64,000 nucleotides of DNA from Prado023 sp963697345 (GCA_963697345.1 CAVONS010000018.1:34619-98618); one strand, 5' to 3'. Positions 53,935 to 63,210 are shown, numbered from the stretch's first letter. Program-made: numbers and translations. Notes: generated from the letters alone by a model not told the origin.

Positions 53935-54192
53935 CTACTCGGGTGCCGGCGCCGATCCGGTCAGGCCCGGTCGTGCCGCCTCGATGCGCTCACGTGCGCC
54001 GTCGAGGTGAGCCTGGCAGATGTCAGCCAGGGCATTGCCGCGCTCCCACAGGGCCAGCGACATCTCCAGGTTGACCGTGCTGGACTCGAGGGCGGAGACG
54101 ACCTGGTCGAGGGCCGCGCGTGCCTGCTCGTAGCTCAGGCCGGGAAGGTCCTCGGGATTCCCGCCGGGCAGGGATGTCTGGGGCTCGGTCAT
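53935..54192 (-). CDS. xseB: Exodeoxyribonuclease VII small subunit
   Basis: Small helical subunit of ExoVII, 85 residues. The conserved core LSYEQARAALDQVVSALES and LEMSLALWERGNALADICQAHLDGARERIE is clear. Its ATG overlaps the xseA stop (ATGA), so it is translated with the large subunit. It converges on the DUF4245 gene. Confidence 0.95.
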   Translation of the reverse strand: MTEPQTSLPGGNPEDLPGLSYEQARAALDQVVSALESSTVNLEMSLALWERGNALADICQAHLDGARERIEAARPGLTGSAPAPE

Positions 54193-55451
54193 GAGGACGA
54201 TGCTACGTCGGTGACATCGGCCCGGAAGTGACCGGTGGCGACCCGCACGCGCACGGAGTCGCCCGCGTGCAGCTGGTCGGCGGCGCGGACGAAGTCTCCG
54301 GCTGGACCGACCACGACCGCATAGCCGCGGTCGAGGGTGGCCAACGGGGACAGCGCACGAGCACGTGCGCGCAGGTGGGCGAGGTCCCGCTCCGGTGCGA
54401 CGATCCGCTGCTCCATCGCGCGGAAGGCGCGTTCACGCGCGGCCCGGACCTCCGTGGTCAGCCGGGGCAGGATCCCCGCCGGATCGGCCAGGGCCGGCCT
54501 GCTTCGGCTCTGGTCCAGCCAGGTCTGGGCCTGGTCCAGCCCGGTCAGAAGCGTCCGGTCGATCCGGGACCGCGCCTCGCCGATGTGGCGGGACTCCTCC
54601 GCCCAGTCCGGAACGATCCGCTTGCCTGCATCGGTGGGTGTCGAGGCGCGCAGGTCGGCCACGAGGTCCAGCAGCGGGGCATCCTGCTCGTGGCCGATCG
54701 CACTGACCACGGGCGTCCGCGCCGCCGCGACGGCGCGGATGACGGACTCGTCGCTGAAGGGCAGGAGGTCCTCGAGGCTGCCGCCGCCCCGGGCGATCAC
54801 GATGACGTCGATGTCGTCCTGTGCGTCGAGCGCAGCAAGACTGCTCAGGATCGAGGCGACGGCCTGCGCGCCCTGGACCGCACCCTCCCTGATGTCGAAG
54901 TCGGCCGCGGGCCAACGCAGGCGGGCGTTGGTGACGACGTCGTGCTTGGCCTGGGCGTTCACGCCCGTGATGAGGCCGATCCGGCGGGGGAGCAGGGGCA
55001 GGCGCCTCTTGAGCTCGGGGGCGAACAGCCCCTCAGCGGCGAGCTGCTGCTTGCGGCGCTCGAGGGTGGCGAGCAGCTCACCGATGCCCACGGGCCGGAC
55101 CTCACCAGCACGCAGCATCAGCCGACCGTTGCGCACCCAGTACTCACACTGGACATGCAGGAGCACGCGCTGGCCGGCGGCGAGGGTGGGATTCATCGCC
55201 CGGTCGAGGCTGCTGGCGATGACCACCGACACCGAGGCGTCCGCGTCCACATCGCGCACGGTGAGGTAGACCTGAGATCCGCTGCGCCTGCTGACCTCGA
55301 CGACCTGTCCCTCGATCCACACGCGGTTCAGGCGCGCGATGTAGTCGCGCAGCTTCACCGAGATCTCACGGACGGGCCAGGCGCGTTCAGGGGCGCTGCC
55401 GTCGGGACGGCCGGTGTCCGGTTGGCTGGTGTCGGGGGTGGCGGGAACCAT
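54189..55451 (-). CDS. xseA: Exodeoxyribonuclease VII large subunit
   Basis: Catalytic subunit of the bidirectional single-strand exonuclease ExoVII, 420 residues. An N-terminal OB-fold (WIEGQVVEV, SQVYLTVRD) is followed by the catalytic core: GVNAQAKHDVV, ARGGGSLEDLLPFSDE, TPVVSAIGHEQD and LRASTPTDA. A long helical arm and a small C-terminal domain follow. The ATG at 55451 is supported by TACGCT at the leaderless spacing. It diverges from ispH with only 55 nt between starts. Confidence 0.96.
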   Translation of the reverse strand: MVPATPDTSQPDTGRPDGSAPERAWPVREISVKLRDYIARLNRVWIEGQVVEVSRRSGSQVYLTVRDVDADASVSVVIASSLDRAMNPTLAAGQRVLLHVQCEYWVRNGRLMLRAGEVRPVGIGELLATLERRKQQLAAEGLFAPELKRRLPLLPRRIGLITGVNAQAKHDVVTNARLRWPAADFDIREGAVQGAQAVASILSSLAALDAQDDIDVIVIARGGGSLEDLLPFSDESVIRAVAAARTPVVSAIGHEQDAPLLDLVADLRASTPTDAGKRIVPDWAEESRHIGEARSRIDRTLLTGLDQAQTWLDQSRSRPALADPAGILPRLTTEVRAARERAFRAMEQRIVAPERDLAHLRARARALSPLATLDRGYAVVVGPAGDFVRAADQLHAGDSVRVRVATGHFRADVTDVASSS

Positions 55452-55458
55452 GGTCGCG

Positions 55459-55464
55459 AGCGTA
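55459..55464 (-). promoter_or_regulatory. -10 element of xseA (leaderless)
   Basis: On the minus strand TACGCT ends 7 nt before the ATG at 55451. Its -35 region must overlap that of the divergent ispH promoter. Confidence 0.5.
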
Positions 55465-55494
55465 CGACAGGCGGCAGACAACGCAGGTCAGCCT

Positions 55495-55500
55495 TACCAT
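55495..55500 (+). promoter_or_regulatory. -10 element of ispH (leaderless)
   Basis: TACCAT ends 6 nt before the ATG at 55507, with no Shine-Dalgarno. Confidence 0.5.
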
Positions 55501-55506
55501 GGGGAC

Positions 55507-56472
55507 ATGTCTGCTCCAGGTCGCAAGGTCCTGCTCGCGGCGCCGCGCGGCTACTGCGCCGGCGTCGACCGAGCCGTTGTTGCCGTCGAGAAGGCCCTCG
55601 ACCTGCACGGGGCCCCGGTGTATGTGCGCAAGGAGATCGTGCACAACCGCTACGTCGTCGACACCCTGGCAGCCCGCGGCGCGATCTTCGTCGACCAGAC
55701 CGATGAGGTGCCCGAAGGTTCCGTCGTGGTCTTCAGCGCCCATGGTGTGGCGCCCTCCGTCCACGAGGAGGCCGAGGCGCGCAACCTGCGCACGATCGAT
55801 GCCACGTGTCCCCTGGTGACCAAGGTGCACAACGAGGCGCGGCGCTTCGCTGACGAGGGATACCGGATCCTGCTCATCGGCCACGAGGGTCATGAGGAGG
55901 TCGAGGGGACCATGGGCGAGGCGCCCGGGGCGATGACGCTCGTGGATGGTCCCGAGGCGGTCGCTGAGCTCGACATCGCCGAGGATGACAAGCTCGTCTG
56001 GCTGTCCCAGACCACGTTGTCGGTGGACGAGACCATGGAGACGGTCGATGCCCTGCGCGATCGCGCACCCAACCTGATGAGCCCGCCCAGTGATGACATC
56101 TGCTACGCGACCCAGAACCGGCAGGTGGCGGTGAAGAAGATCGCCCCAGGCAGTGACGTGCTGATCGTGGTCGGCTCCGCCAACTCCTCGAACTCCGTTC
56201 GGCTGCTCGAGGTCGGCCTGCAGTACGGGGCCAGGTCCGGACACCGGGTCGACATGGCCGCGGAGTTGGACCCGGCCTGGTTCGAGGGCGCGGCGACGGT
56301 CGGGGTCACCAGTGGCGCGTCGGTTCCTGAGATCCTCGTCCGCGGTGTCCTGACCCGTCTGGCCGAGCTCGGCTTCGATGATGTCGAGAACGTGGACGCC
56401 GTCGAGGAGCACATGGTCTTCGCCCTGCCACCTGAGCTTCGCCGGGACCTGAAGGCCGCCGGGCTCAAGTAG
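55507..56472 (+). CDS. ispH: 4-hydroxy-3-methylbut-2-enyl diphosphate reductase
   Basis: Last enzyme of the MEP pathway, producing IPP and DMAPP with a [4Fe-4S] cluster. The 321-residue product has all three cluster cysteines: PRGYCAGVDRA, ATCPLVTKVH and DICYATQNRQ. It also has the substrate-binding HGVAPSVHEEA, GHEGHEEVEGTMGE and a C-terminal TSGASVPEILV. The ATG at 55507 has a -10 box at leaderless spacing. Confidence 0.97.
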   Translation: MSAPGRKVLLAAPRGYCAGVDRAVVAVEKALDLHGAPVYVRKEIVHNRYVVDTLAARGAIFVDQTDEVPEGSVVVFSAHGVAPSVHEEAEARNLRTIDATCPLVTKVHNEARRFADEGYRILLIGHEGHEEVEGTMGEAPGAMTLVDGPEAVAELDIAEDDKLVWLSQTTLSVDETMETVDALRDRAPNLMSPPSDDICYATQNRQVAVKKIAPGSDVLIVVGSANSSNSVRLLEVGLQYGARSGHRVDMAAELDPAWFEGAATVGVTSGASVPEILVRGVLTRLAELGFDDVENVDAVEEHMVFALPPELRRDLKAAGLK

Positions 56473-56489
56473 GCGGGCTGGGCTTCGGC

Positions 56490-57020
56490 TCAGCTGCTGG
56501 TGGGGGCCAGCGCGGCGCTGGCCGAGCGGCGAGCGATCCGGCGATCCACGAGATGTCCGATCGCGGCGATCGAGACCGCCAGCACCGTGGCGGCGATGAC
56601 CCAGAGCGCGTTGGGCCCCAGTGTCTGGATGACCATGACCGCCTCGCGGGTGCGCAGCGAGCTCTCCGTCTCGGGCAGGAGCCATTGACCGGCGACCAGC
56701 ACCGCCGCGAGGTAGGCCAGCGGCGGCATCATCGCGGGTAGAGAGCGATCCCCGGGACGAGTGACGATCGGGGCGATCACGGCCACGACCACGAGCATGA
56801 TGTTCGTCCAGGTGCTGATCCGGTCCTCGAGGCGCACTTCGGCCACGGCAACCCCGACCACCAGCAGGCTCGCGACAGTGACCACACGACCGCCGGGCAG
56901 TCCGTGGCTCGGGAGGGTTGCGCGATCCTCCTGCGTCGACCCGTTCCCTGCGCCCGGAGAATCGGGCGCGCCGGGGGACCCCGGAGGCCGGGCGCCGGGC
57001 TGTGAGGCGGGCAGAGTCAC
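56490..57020 (-). CDS. DUF6542-type membrane protein
   Basis: A 176-residue protein with a Pro/Gly-rich cytoplasmic N-terminus (about 45 residues) and four hydrophobic segments (about 46-66, 74-91, 99-116 and 136-158). It ends in a short basic tail (HLVDRRIARRS). This matches the membrane protein between ispH and ychF in mycobacteria (Rv1111c). The function is unknown. The GTG at 57020 is chosen for the TACCAT box 6 nt upstream; an in-frame start at 57050 would add ten residues. Confidence 0.82.
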   Translation of the reverse strand: MTLPASQPGARPPGSPGAPDSPGAGNGSTQEDRATLPSHGLPGGRVVTVASLLVVGVAVAEVRLEDRISTWTNIMLVVVAVIAPIVTRPGDRSLPAMMPPLAYLAAVLVAGQWLLPETESSLRTREAVMVIQTLGPNALWVIAATVLAVSIAAIGHLVDRRIARRSASAALAPTSS

Positions 57021-57026
57021 GCAGCG

Positions 57027-57032
57027 ATGGTA
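57027..57032 (-). promoter_or_regulatory. -10 element of the DUF6542 gene (leaderless)
   Basis: On the minus strand TACCAT ends 6 nt before the GTG at 57020. The same hexamer and spacing are used at ispH. Confidence 0.5.
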
Positions 57033-57129
57033 GTCCGGCACGTCGAGCACCTGGCGTTGCGGTCGCCGCGCGCGTGAACGCGTCGCTCCTCACGCTCGGC
57101 TCGAGCCGGGTTGAGCGCCCAGCCCGCGA

Positions 57130-58437
57130 CTACGCGACCGCGGTGCTCCTGCGTCCGCCTGCCTCGGCCTCCGGCGATGGGCTTCCTGAGTCCGACGTCA
57201 GGGCGGCCTGCTCGAGCTCATCGAGGGTGGGCTGAGTAGGGTCCGCCGAGCTGCTGGGGTCGGCCACCTCGAAGTCGTCCCCTGGCGGAAGCACCCGGGC
57301 CGCGGTGACGGCCGGAGCCAGGCTGCGGGGCTGCTGGTCGACCTGCCTCGGTGCCTCGATCTCCGGAAGGCCCTGCAGCTCGGTGAAGCGCCGGCCCGTG
57401 ACGAGCACGCGGGACTCCAGGGACGCGATCGCGCTGTTGTAGGCCGTCACGCCGGACCCGAGGGCAGCGCCCACCTTGTCCAGGTGCTTGAGCATCGTGA
57501 CGAGGCGGTCGGCCAACTCACGCCCCAGGGCCTGGACCTCGGCTGCGTTGGCAGCCAGCGCGTCCTGGCGCCAGATGTGGCCCACGGTGCGGGTCAGGGC
57601 CATGAGCGTGGTGGGGGTGGCCAGGACGACGTTCTGGTCGAACGCGTGCTCGAGCAGCGCGGGGTCACATGCCAGCGCCTCGGCGAGCAGGGACTCCGCG
57701 GGCAGGAACATGACCACGAATTCGGGGGCGGTGTCGAACTGCCGGGCGTACTCCTTGCCCGCCAACCGATCGACGTGGCTTCGGATCTCCCGGGCGTGGG
57801 CTGCGCGAGCGGCAGCCACCTCGTCCTTGGGATCTCCGGCCTCGATGCCCAGGATCGCGCGCAGGGACACCTTCGCGTCCACGACGACCGTCTTGTCCTC
57901 ACCCAAGTGCAGGACCACGTCCGGACGCAGCCTGCCTGCATCGGTCGAGACCGTGGGCTGCTCCACGAAGTGGACGTCGCGGACCAGGCCCGAGGACTCC
58001 AGCAGGCGACGCAGCTGGAACTCGCCCCACTTGCCCCGCACCTCGCTGTGACCCAGGGCCCCGACCAGACGGGCGGTCTCCCGGCGCAGGCCATCGGTGG
58101 AGGCACTGGTCGCCGTGGCGACCGCGCGCATCTGCTCGGCCAGCTCCGCGGCTGAGGACGCGCGGCCGCCCTCGGCACGCGCCACGGCCTCCTCGAGACG
58201 ACCCAGGGCGGTGTGCACCGGAGCCATCGCCTGCGCCACCTGGACCGGCGCCTCGGTCCGGGTCTCTGCGGCGCTTCGAAGGGACTCGAGCTCCGCCTCG
58301 AGCCGGGCGGCGCGTTCGGCCACGACTGCCCGCTCGGCAGCCATCCCGGGGGCGTCGCGCAACCCGCGCATCACCCACCCAGCGGCCACCGCCATCAGCA
58401 CGAAGACGACGAATGGGATCCATTCGGTGGAGGTCAT
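57130..58437 (-). CDS. rmuC: DNA recombination protein RmuC homologue
   Basis: A membrane-anchored, putative nuclease-fold protein that limits recombination at inverted repeats. The 435-residue product has an N-terminal membrane helix (about residues 5-22), a long coiled coil (about 28-120) and the RmuC domain. That domain carries VRGKWGEFQLRRLLE, RPDVVLHL, KTVVVDAKVSL, EFVVMFLPAESLL and a GRRFTELQGL element. The C-terminal 70 residues are low complexity. The ATG at 58437 gives the membrane helix at the proper place. It diverges from ychF. Confidence 0.93.
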   Translation of the reverse strand: MTSTEWIPFVVFVLMAVAAGWVMRGLRDAPGMAAERAVVAERAARLEAELESLRSAAETRTEAPVQVAQAMAPVHTALGRLEEAVARAEGGRASSAAELAEQMRAVATATSASTDGLRRETARLVGALGHSEVRGKWGEFQLRRLLESSGLVRDVHFVEQPTVSTDAGRLRPDVVLHLGEDKTVVVDAKVSLRAILGIEAGDPKDEVAAARAAHAREIRSHVDRLAGKEYARQFDTAPEFVVMFLPAESLLAEALACDPALLEHAFDQNVVLATPTTLMALTRTVGHIWRQDALAANAAEVQALGRELADRLVTMLKHLDKVGAALGSGVTAYNSAIASLESRVLVTGRRFTELQGLPEIEAPRQVDQQPRSLAPAVTAARVLPPGDDFEVADPSSSADPTQPTLDELEQAALTSDSGSPSPEAEAGGRRSTAVA

Positions 58438-58527
58438 GGTCCATAGATATCGCAGGCGTCCGACATGGCGGGCCAAGGCGAGGCTCGTGGCGTGGATCAA
58501 CCGTCCAGGTGCGGCCGTCGGCGCCGG

Positions 58528-58533
58528 TAGAAT
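58528..58533 (+). promoter_or_regulatory. -10 element of ychF
   Basis: TAGAAT ends 8 nt before the GTG at 58542. A leader of 0-2 nt is expected and no Shine-Dalgarno is seen. Confidence 0.5.
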
Positions 58534-58541
58534 CGTGCGTT

Positions 58542-59636
58542 GTGGCACTCACTATCGCAATTGTCGGACTGCCCAACGTAGGCAAGTCCACGCTCTTCAA
58601 TGCGCTGACCCGCAATGACGTCCTGGCGGCCAACTACCCGTTCGCCACGATCGAGCCGAACACTGGCGTCGTGGGGGTGCCGGACGGGCGGCTCGCGCAG
58701 CTGGCCACCATCCACGGCTCAGCCAAGATCCTGCCGGCGACCGTCACGTTCGTCGACATCGCCGGGATCGTCAAGGGCGCCAGCGAGGGCGCGGGGCTGG
58801 GCAACAAGTTCCTGGCCAACATCCGCGAGTCCGATGCCATCTGCCAGGTCATCCGCGCCTTCGTCGATCCTGACGTCGTGCACGTGGATGGCCGGATCTC
58901 GCCGAAGGACGACATCGAGGTCATCAACCTCGAGTTGATCCTTGCTGACCTGCAGACCCTCGAGAAGGCGATCCCGCGCCTGCAGAAGGAGGCGCGGATC
59001 AACAAGGAGAGCGCGGTGGTCCTTGCGGCCGCTGAGGAGGCCAAGGCCGTCCTGGAGTCAGGTAGCACGATCTTCGCGGCCGGGCTGGACCGCGGGCCGC
59101 TGCGCGAGCTGTTCCTGCTGACCGCCAAGCCGTTCCTCTACGTGTTCAACGTCGATGCCGACGAGCTGGCCGACGATGCGATGCGCGCCGAGCTGTCGGC
59201 GCTGGTGGCTCCGGCTGAGGCGGTCTTCCTGGACGCCAAGACCGAGGCCGACCTCGTCGAGCTCGACGAGGCTGAGGCCCTCGAGCTGCTCCAGTCGATC
59301 GGCCAGGAGGAGAGCGGCCTGACCCAGCTCGCGCGGGTCGGGTTCGACACCCTCGGGCTGCAGACCTACCTCACGGCTGGGCCCAAGGAGTCGCGCGCGT
59401 GGACGATCCCCCAGGGGGCGACTGCGCCGGAAGCTGCCGGCGTGATCCATACGGACTTCCAGAAGGGCTTCATCAAGGCCGAGGTGGTGTCCTTCGACGA
59501 CCTCATGGCTGCCGGTTCGATGGCCGAGGCCAAGTCGCGCGGCAAGGTGCGCATCGAGGGCAAGGAGTACGTCATGGCCGACGGTGACGTGGTGGAGTTC
59601 CGCTTCCAAGCAACATCAGGGAACCAGAACAAGTAG
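58542..59636 (+). CDS. ychF: Ribosome-binding ATPase YchF (OLA1 family)
   Basis: A universally conserved Obg-related P-loop protein that prefers ATP and binds ribosomes. The 364-residue product has G1 GLPNVGKST at about residue 9 and the switch region FVDIAGIVKGASEGAGLGNKF. A coiled-coil insertion (about 130-200) and a C-terminal TGS domain (RAWTIPQGATAPEAAGVIHTDF) follow. The GTG at 58542 gives the normal N-terminus VALTIAIVGLPNVG. Adjacency to ispH/DUF6542 is conserved (Rv1110-Rv1112). Confidence 0.97.
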   Translation: MALTIAIVGLPNVGKSTLFNALTRNDVLAANYPFATIEPNTGVVGVPDGRLAQLATIHGSAKILPATVTFVDIAGIVKGASEGAGLGNKFLANIRESDAICQVIRAFVDPDVVHVDGRISPKDDIEVINLELILADLQTLEKAIPRLQKEARINKESAVVLAAAEEAKAVLESGSTIFAAGLDRGPLRELFLLTAKPFLYVFNVDADELADDAMRAELSALVAPAEAVFLDAKTEADLVELDEAEALELLQSIGQEESGLTQLARVGFDTLGLQTYLTAGPKESRAWTIPQGATAPEAAGVIHTDFQKGFIKAEVVSFDDLMAAGSMAEAKSRGKVRIEGKEYVMADGDVVEFRFQATSGNQNK

Positions 59637-59738
59637 TCAGGCTCTCGCACCACTGCCGCTGACCAGCCTCGGCCCTGGAAAGGCCACTCGAATCGGATGG
59701 CTTCCTTCCGGGTCTCGTCACCGCGGCCCAAGCACTGC

Positions 59739-59744
59739 CACCAT
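59739..59744 (+). promoter_or_regulatory. -10 element of the GNAT gene (leaderless)
   Basis: CACCAT ends 6 nt before the GTG at 59751, as at ilvA and DUF4245. Confidence 0.35.
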
Positions 59745-59750
59745 GACTGC

Positions 59751-60197
59751 GTGATGAGACGCATCGAGATCGCGGATGCCGAGGCTGTCTCGCGCATCGC
59801 GCGTGTGGCTAGATTCGGTGCGATCCCCAACTTCCCTGATCTGCATACACCGGCCGAGGATCTCGAGTTCTACCGCTCACAGATCAAAGCCAAGTCGGGC
59901 TACGTATGGGTGGACGGCAACGGCTCGGTTGTGGGGTTCGTCATCTGGCTGGGCGCGTTCATCGACCACCTCTATGTCGAGCCGAACCATCAGCACTCGG
60001 GGATCGGCACTCGGCTTCTGGATCGGGCCGTCGCTGACATGGGTGTGCCAGAAGCCAGGCTGTGGACCTTCCAGGCGAATGCGCGTGCTGTGGCCTTCTA
60101 CACCAAGAACGGGTTCACGGTCCTGGAGGAGACCGATGGGTCTGCGAACGACGAGCGGATGCCGGACTACCTGTTCGTCCGCCCCGTGATGGGGTGA
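59751..60197 (+). CDS. GNAT family N-acetyltransferase
   Basis: A 148-residue acyl-CoA-dependent acetyltransferase. Motif A lies in LYVEPNHQHSGIGTRLLDRAV (QxxGxG/A type, HSGIGT), followed by LWTFQANARAVAFYTKNGFTVLEETDG, the typical beta-6/alpha-4 region. An EYDR-like start (IEIADAEAVSRIARVA) precedes it. The substrate is unknown. The GTG at 59751 suits the -10 box; an ATG one codon later (59754) is equally possible. Codon choice is slightly less GC3-biased than in ychF. Confidence 0.88.
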   Translation: MMRRIEIADAEAVSRIARVARFGAIPNFPDLHTPAEDLEFYRSQIKAKSGYVWVDGNGSVVGFVIWLGAFIDHLYVEPNHQHSGIGTRLLDRAVADMGVPEARLWTFQANARAVAFYTKNGFTVLEETDGSANDERMPDYLFVRPVMG

Positions 60198-60507
60198 TCT
60201 CTCAGACGGGAGCGGCGGGCATGAGCCACCGGGAGATCCCGTGGAGGATAGGTCGCAAGGAGGGGTCCTAGCGTTGTGCGCGGTCGAGGAGAGGATCTTC
60301 CGGGCTTCGGCCAGCCGCCCGGCGGCCCGGAGCAAGAGCAGGTGTTTGGCCAGGGCAGTCTCGATGTTACGCGTCCCTGCCGCCCGCGCCCACGCCTGAT
60401 CCCACCTATGTGATGGTCCGCGGATCTCACCTGTTCAGGCAGATCGGTTCACCGCTATGGTCGCGGGGACACCATGCGTGACGACCCGGCAGCTCGAGGA
60501 GGGCTAC
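60198..60507. other. Intergenic region with possible decayed TPR-coding remnant
   Basis: No intact gene is seen. On the minus strand, about 60365-60270 reads ETALAKHLLLLRAAGRLAEARKILS, the pattern of a tetratricopeptide helix pair. It has no plausible start and soon loses similarity. The stretch may be the ruin of a gene. An imperfect palindrome (CCACCGGGAGATCCCGTGG) is at about 60226-60244. Confidence 0.35.
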
Positions 60508-63210
60508 GTGACTGAGCGGCTACCGCGCCAGCTGGCGGCAGTGATGTTCACCGACATGGTGGGCTACACGGCGTTGATCGCCGCCGACGAGCAACAGGCC
60601 GTCGAGCGCCGCGACGCCTACTGGAGGGCGGTCGACCGGTATCACGCCGGCTTCGGCGGCACGGTCGTGCAACGTCTCGGCGACGGGAGCATGAGTCGGT
60701 TCCCCAGCTCCCTGGCGGCGGTCAACGCGGCGGTGGAGATCCAACGGGAGCTGTCCGAACGCGACATCCCGGTACGCATCGGGATCCACGTGGGCGAGGT
60801 GATCGTCGAGCCGGAGCGACTGACAGGCGAGGCCGTCAACGTCGCGTCCCGCATCGAGTCGTTCGCCGTGCCAGGCGGGGTCATGCTCTCCGACGCCGCT
60901 CGTGACCAGCTGACCAACCATGCCGAGGTCCCCCTGGTGAGCCTCGGGCTGTTCAAGCTCAAGAACCTGGGGCGCCCTGTCGAGCTGTTCGCGGTGTCCG
61001 ACGTCGGGATCGTCGTCCCGGACATGGAGATGCTCGAAGGCAAGGGGGAGCGGTTCGCAAGCCTGCCGAGCAACTTGCCCGATCCGGCAGCTCCGGTGCT
61101 CGGCCGGGCCGACGACCTTGCGACGCTGGTCGAGCTCGTCCGTGAGACTCCCGTGGTCACCCTCACCGGTCCCGGAGGTGTCGGCAAGACCCGGCTGGCC
61201 GTCGAGCTGTGCCGGCAGCTCGCCTCGGAGTTCCTCGACGGCGTCAGCTTCATCGACCTGTCCGAGGTCACCGACCCGGCCGATGTCCTTCCTGCCATGG
61301 CGGACACACTCGAGGTGAAGGAGTCCGGGGCGCGGACGATGAGCGACGGCGTCCGGGCGCTCATCGGCCACAAGAAGGCCCTGCTGCTGCTCGACAACCT
61401 CGAACAGGTCGTCACGGTCGCCCCGGAGATCGCCGGACTCATCGCGAGCTGCCCGCGCCTGCGGATCGTTGCCACCAGCCGCACGCCCCTGCAGATCTCC
61501 GCCGAGCAGGAGTACCCGCTTGCGCCGCTGGCACTCCCGCCGGCGGGCGAGGAGGTCCCGCCGGAGTCGCTCATGGCCTTCCCGGCGGTCGCCCTGTTCG
61601 TCGGCCGGGCCCGTACCAGCAGGCCGTCATTCGAGCTCACGGCGCAGAACGCCGCCGCGGTCGCGGAGGTGTGCCGGCGCCTCGACGGCCTGCCGCTGGC
61701 GCTGGGACTGGCTGCCGCCCGCCTTCGCCTGCTGTCACCGGAGGCGCTGCTCGAGCGGCTGGACCATGCGCTCAACCTGCTCACCACGGGCTCGCGCGAC
61801 ACCCCCCGCCGGCACCAGACGTTGCGGGCCACGATCGACTGGAGTCATTCGCTGCTCGACGCGGGCGAGCAGCAGCTGTTCCGCCGGATGGCGGTCTTCG
61901 TCGGTGGGGCCCGCATCGATGATGTCGAGGCGGTCTGCGCGCAGGACGGCACGTCCTGCCTCGACGAACTCGAGTCGCTGGTGGACAAGGGGCTGGTCCA
62001 GCCCGACACCCAGGGTGATCGGCTGCGCATGCTCCAGACGATCGGGGAGTTCGCGCGGGAGAAGCTCGACGCGTCGGGGGAGGCCGAGGATGTCGCGAGC
62101 CGGTTCGCTGCCCGGTGTTCCGCGACAGCTCGGGAGGTCCGCGATGGGATCGAGGGCCTCGACCAGGTGGGGTCCCTCCAGCGCGGGGTCGAAGAGGACG
62201 CGAACCTCATGGCCGCGCTGGAGACGCTGCTGCAGAGGGCGCATTCGGACGACGCAGACGCCGCGCAGGCGGGACTGCAGCTGTGCGGTGACCTCTGGAT
62301 GTACTGGCACATCCGCGGGAAGAATGTCACTGCGAGCCAGTACTCCACGGCGTTTCTCGACGCGGACAGCTCCGGCCAGCCCACCGCGGCACGCGCCGGC
62401 GCGCTGATCTCCGCAGGCCTCGGGTCGTTCGCCCTCGGGCATCTCCCGCAGGCGGATGAGGAGTGGGCCAGGGCGTATCGCGTCGCGGAGGAGGTGGGCG
62501 CCACCCGGGAGATGTGCATCTCGGCGTTCTCCCGGACCCTCGTGCTGATCCCCGTGGGTGACGTATCGGCGGGACGATGGGCCACAGATGCCCTTGAACG
62601 CAGCCGGGTACTCGGCGCCCCCTGGATGCTGGGGTTCGCGCTGACGGTCCACGGCCTGGTCAGTGCTGTGGCCGGCGACGCGGCGGCTGCCGAGGCGGAC
62701 TACCTCGAGGCGATGCGGATCCAGGAGGGGCTCGGGGACCACGAGGGAGGGGGCATGTCACTGAGCTTCCTCGCCGCGCTGCGCGCAGCCTCCGGCGACC
62801 GGCCGGGCGCCCTGGGGCTGTACCGGCGGGCACTGGCCGGGTACGAGATCATCGGGGACCGCGGCGAGGAGGCGCGGATGCACGACGAGATGGCGTGGAC
62901 GTACCTGCTCAACGACGACATCGGCGAGGCCCGAGAGCACTTCGTCGCCTCCGTCCGGGCGTACACGGACCTGGCCAGCGTGCGGGGTGTGGCGCTCTGC
63001 CTGATCGGCCTGGCGGCCACCGTGGCCGCCGAAGGTCGGCATCGAGGATCGCGTTGCAGATCATCGCCGCGGCGGAGGTCCACGCCTCGGGGGAGGGCAT
63101 CGCCTTCACCTACTCCGACCACGCACCCAGCCGCGAGTTCGTCGAGCGCGAGCGTGGCGTGCTCCCGGCCCAGGACGTCGCCCGAGCCACGGAGGCCGGC
63201 CGGGCTTTGA
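60508..63210 (+). CDS. Class III nucleotide cyclase-NB-ARC-TPR signalling protein (frameshifted C-terminus)
   Basis: Domains in order: a class III cyclase homology domain (about 1-165) with metal aspartates D16 (MFTDMVG) and D59 (LGDGSM) and the NVASRIE Asn/Arg pair; a P-loop NTPase of NB-ARC/AfsR type (about 195-470) with GPGGVGKTRLA, LLLLDNLEQV and VATSRTPL; then TPR-like helices. The key cyclase residues are kept, so nucleotide cyclisation is plausible. The start at 60508 is 5-6 nt after GGAGGG. Near 63036 the frame breaks: the residues after AEGR are Arg/Ser-rich nonsense, while the expected helix continues in another frame to 63272. Confidence 0.88.
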   Translation: MTERLPRQLAAVMFTDMVGYTALIAADEQQAVERRDAYWRAVDRYHAGFGGTVVQRLGDGSMSRFPSSLAAVNAAVEIQRELSERDIPVRIGIHVGEVIVEPERLTGEAVNVASRIESFAVPGGVMLSDAARDQLTNHAEVPLVSLGLFKLKNLGRPVELFAVSDVGIVVPDMEMLEGKGERFASLPSNLPDPAAPVLGRADDLATLVELVRETPVVTLTGPGGVGKTRLAVELCRQLASEFLDGVSFIDLSEVTDPADVLPAMADTLEVKESGARTMSDGVRALIGHKKALLLLDNLEQVVTVAPEIAGLIASCPRLRIVATSRTPLQISAEQEYPLAPLALPPAGEEVPPESLMAFPAVALFVGRARTSRPSFELTAQNAAAVAEVCRRLDGLPLALGLAAARLRLLSPEALLERLDHALNLLTTGSRDTPRRHQTLRATIDWSHSLLDAGEQQLFRRMAVFVGGARIDDVEAVCAQDGTSCLDELESLVDKGLVQPDTQGDRLRMLQTIGEFAREKLDASGEAEDVASRFAARCSATAREVRDGIEGLDQVGSLQRGVEEDANLMAALETLLQRAHSDDADAAQAGLQLCGDLWMYWHIRGKNVTASQYSTAFLDADSSGQPTAARAGALISAGLGSFALGHLPQADEEWARAYRVAEEVGATREMCISAFSRTLVLIPVGDVSAGRWATDALERSRVLGAPWMLGFALTVHGLVSAVAGDAAAAEADYLEAMRIQEGLGDHEGGGMSLSFLAALRAASGDRPGALGLYRRALAGYEIIGDRGEEARMHDEMAWTYLLNDDIGEAREHFVASVRAYTDLASVRGVALCLIGLAATVAAEGRHRGSRCRSSPRRRSTPRGRASPSPTPTTHPAASSSSASVACSRPRTSPEPRRPAGL

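Noticed and set aside
59877..60335. 152-codon minus-strand gene over the GNAT gene
   Set aside because: Most of it is antisense to the acetyltransferase; only the first 30 codons look protein-like and are reported as a remnant.
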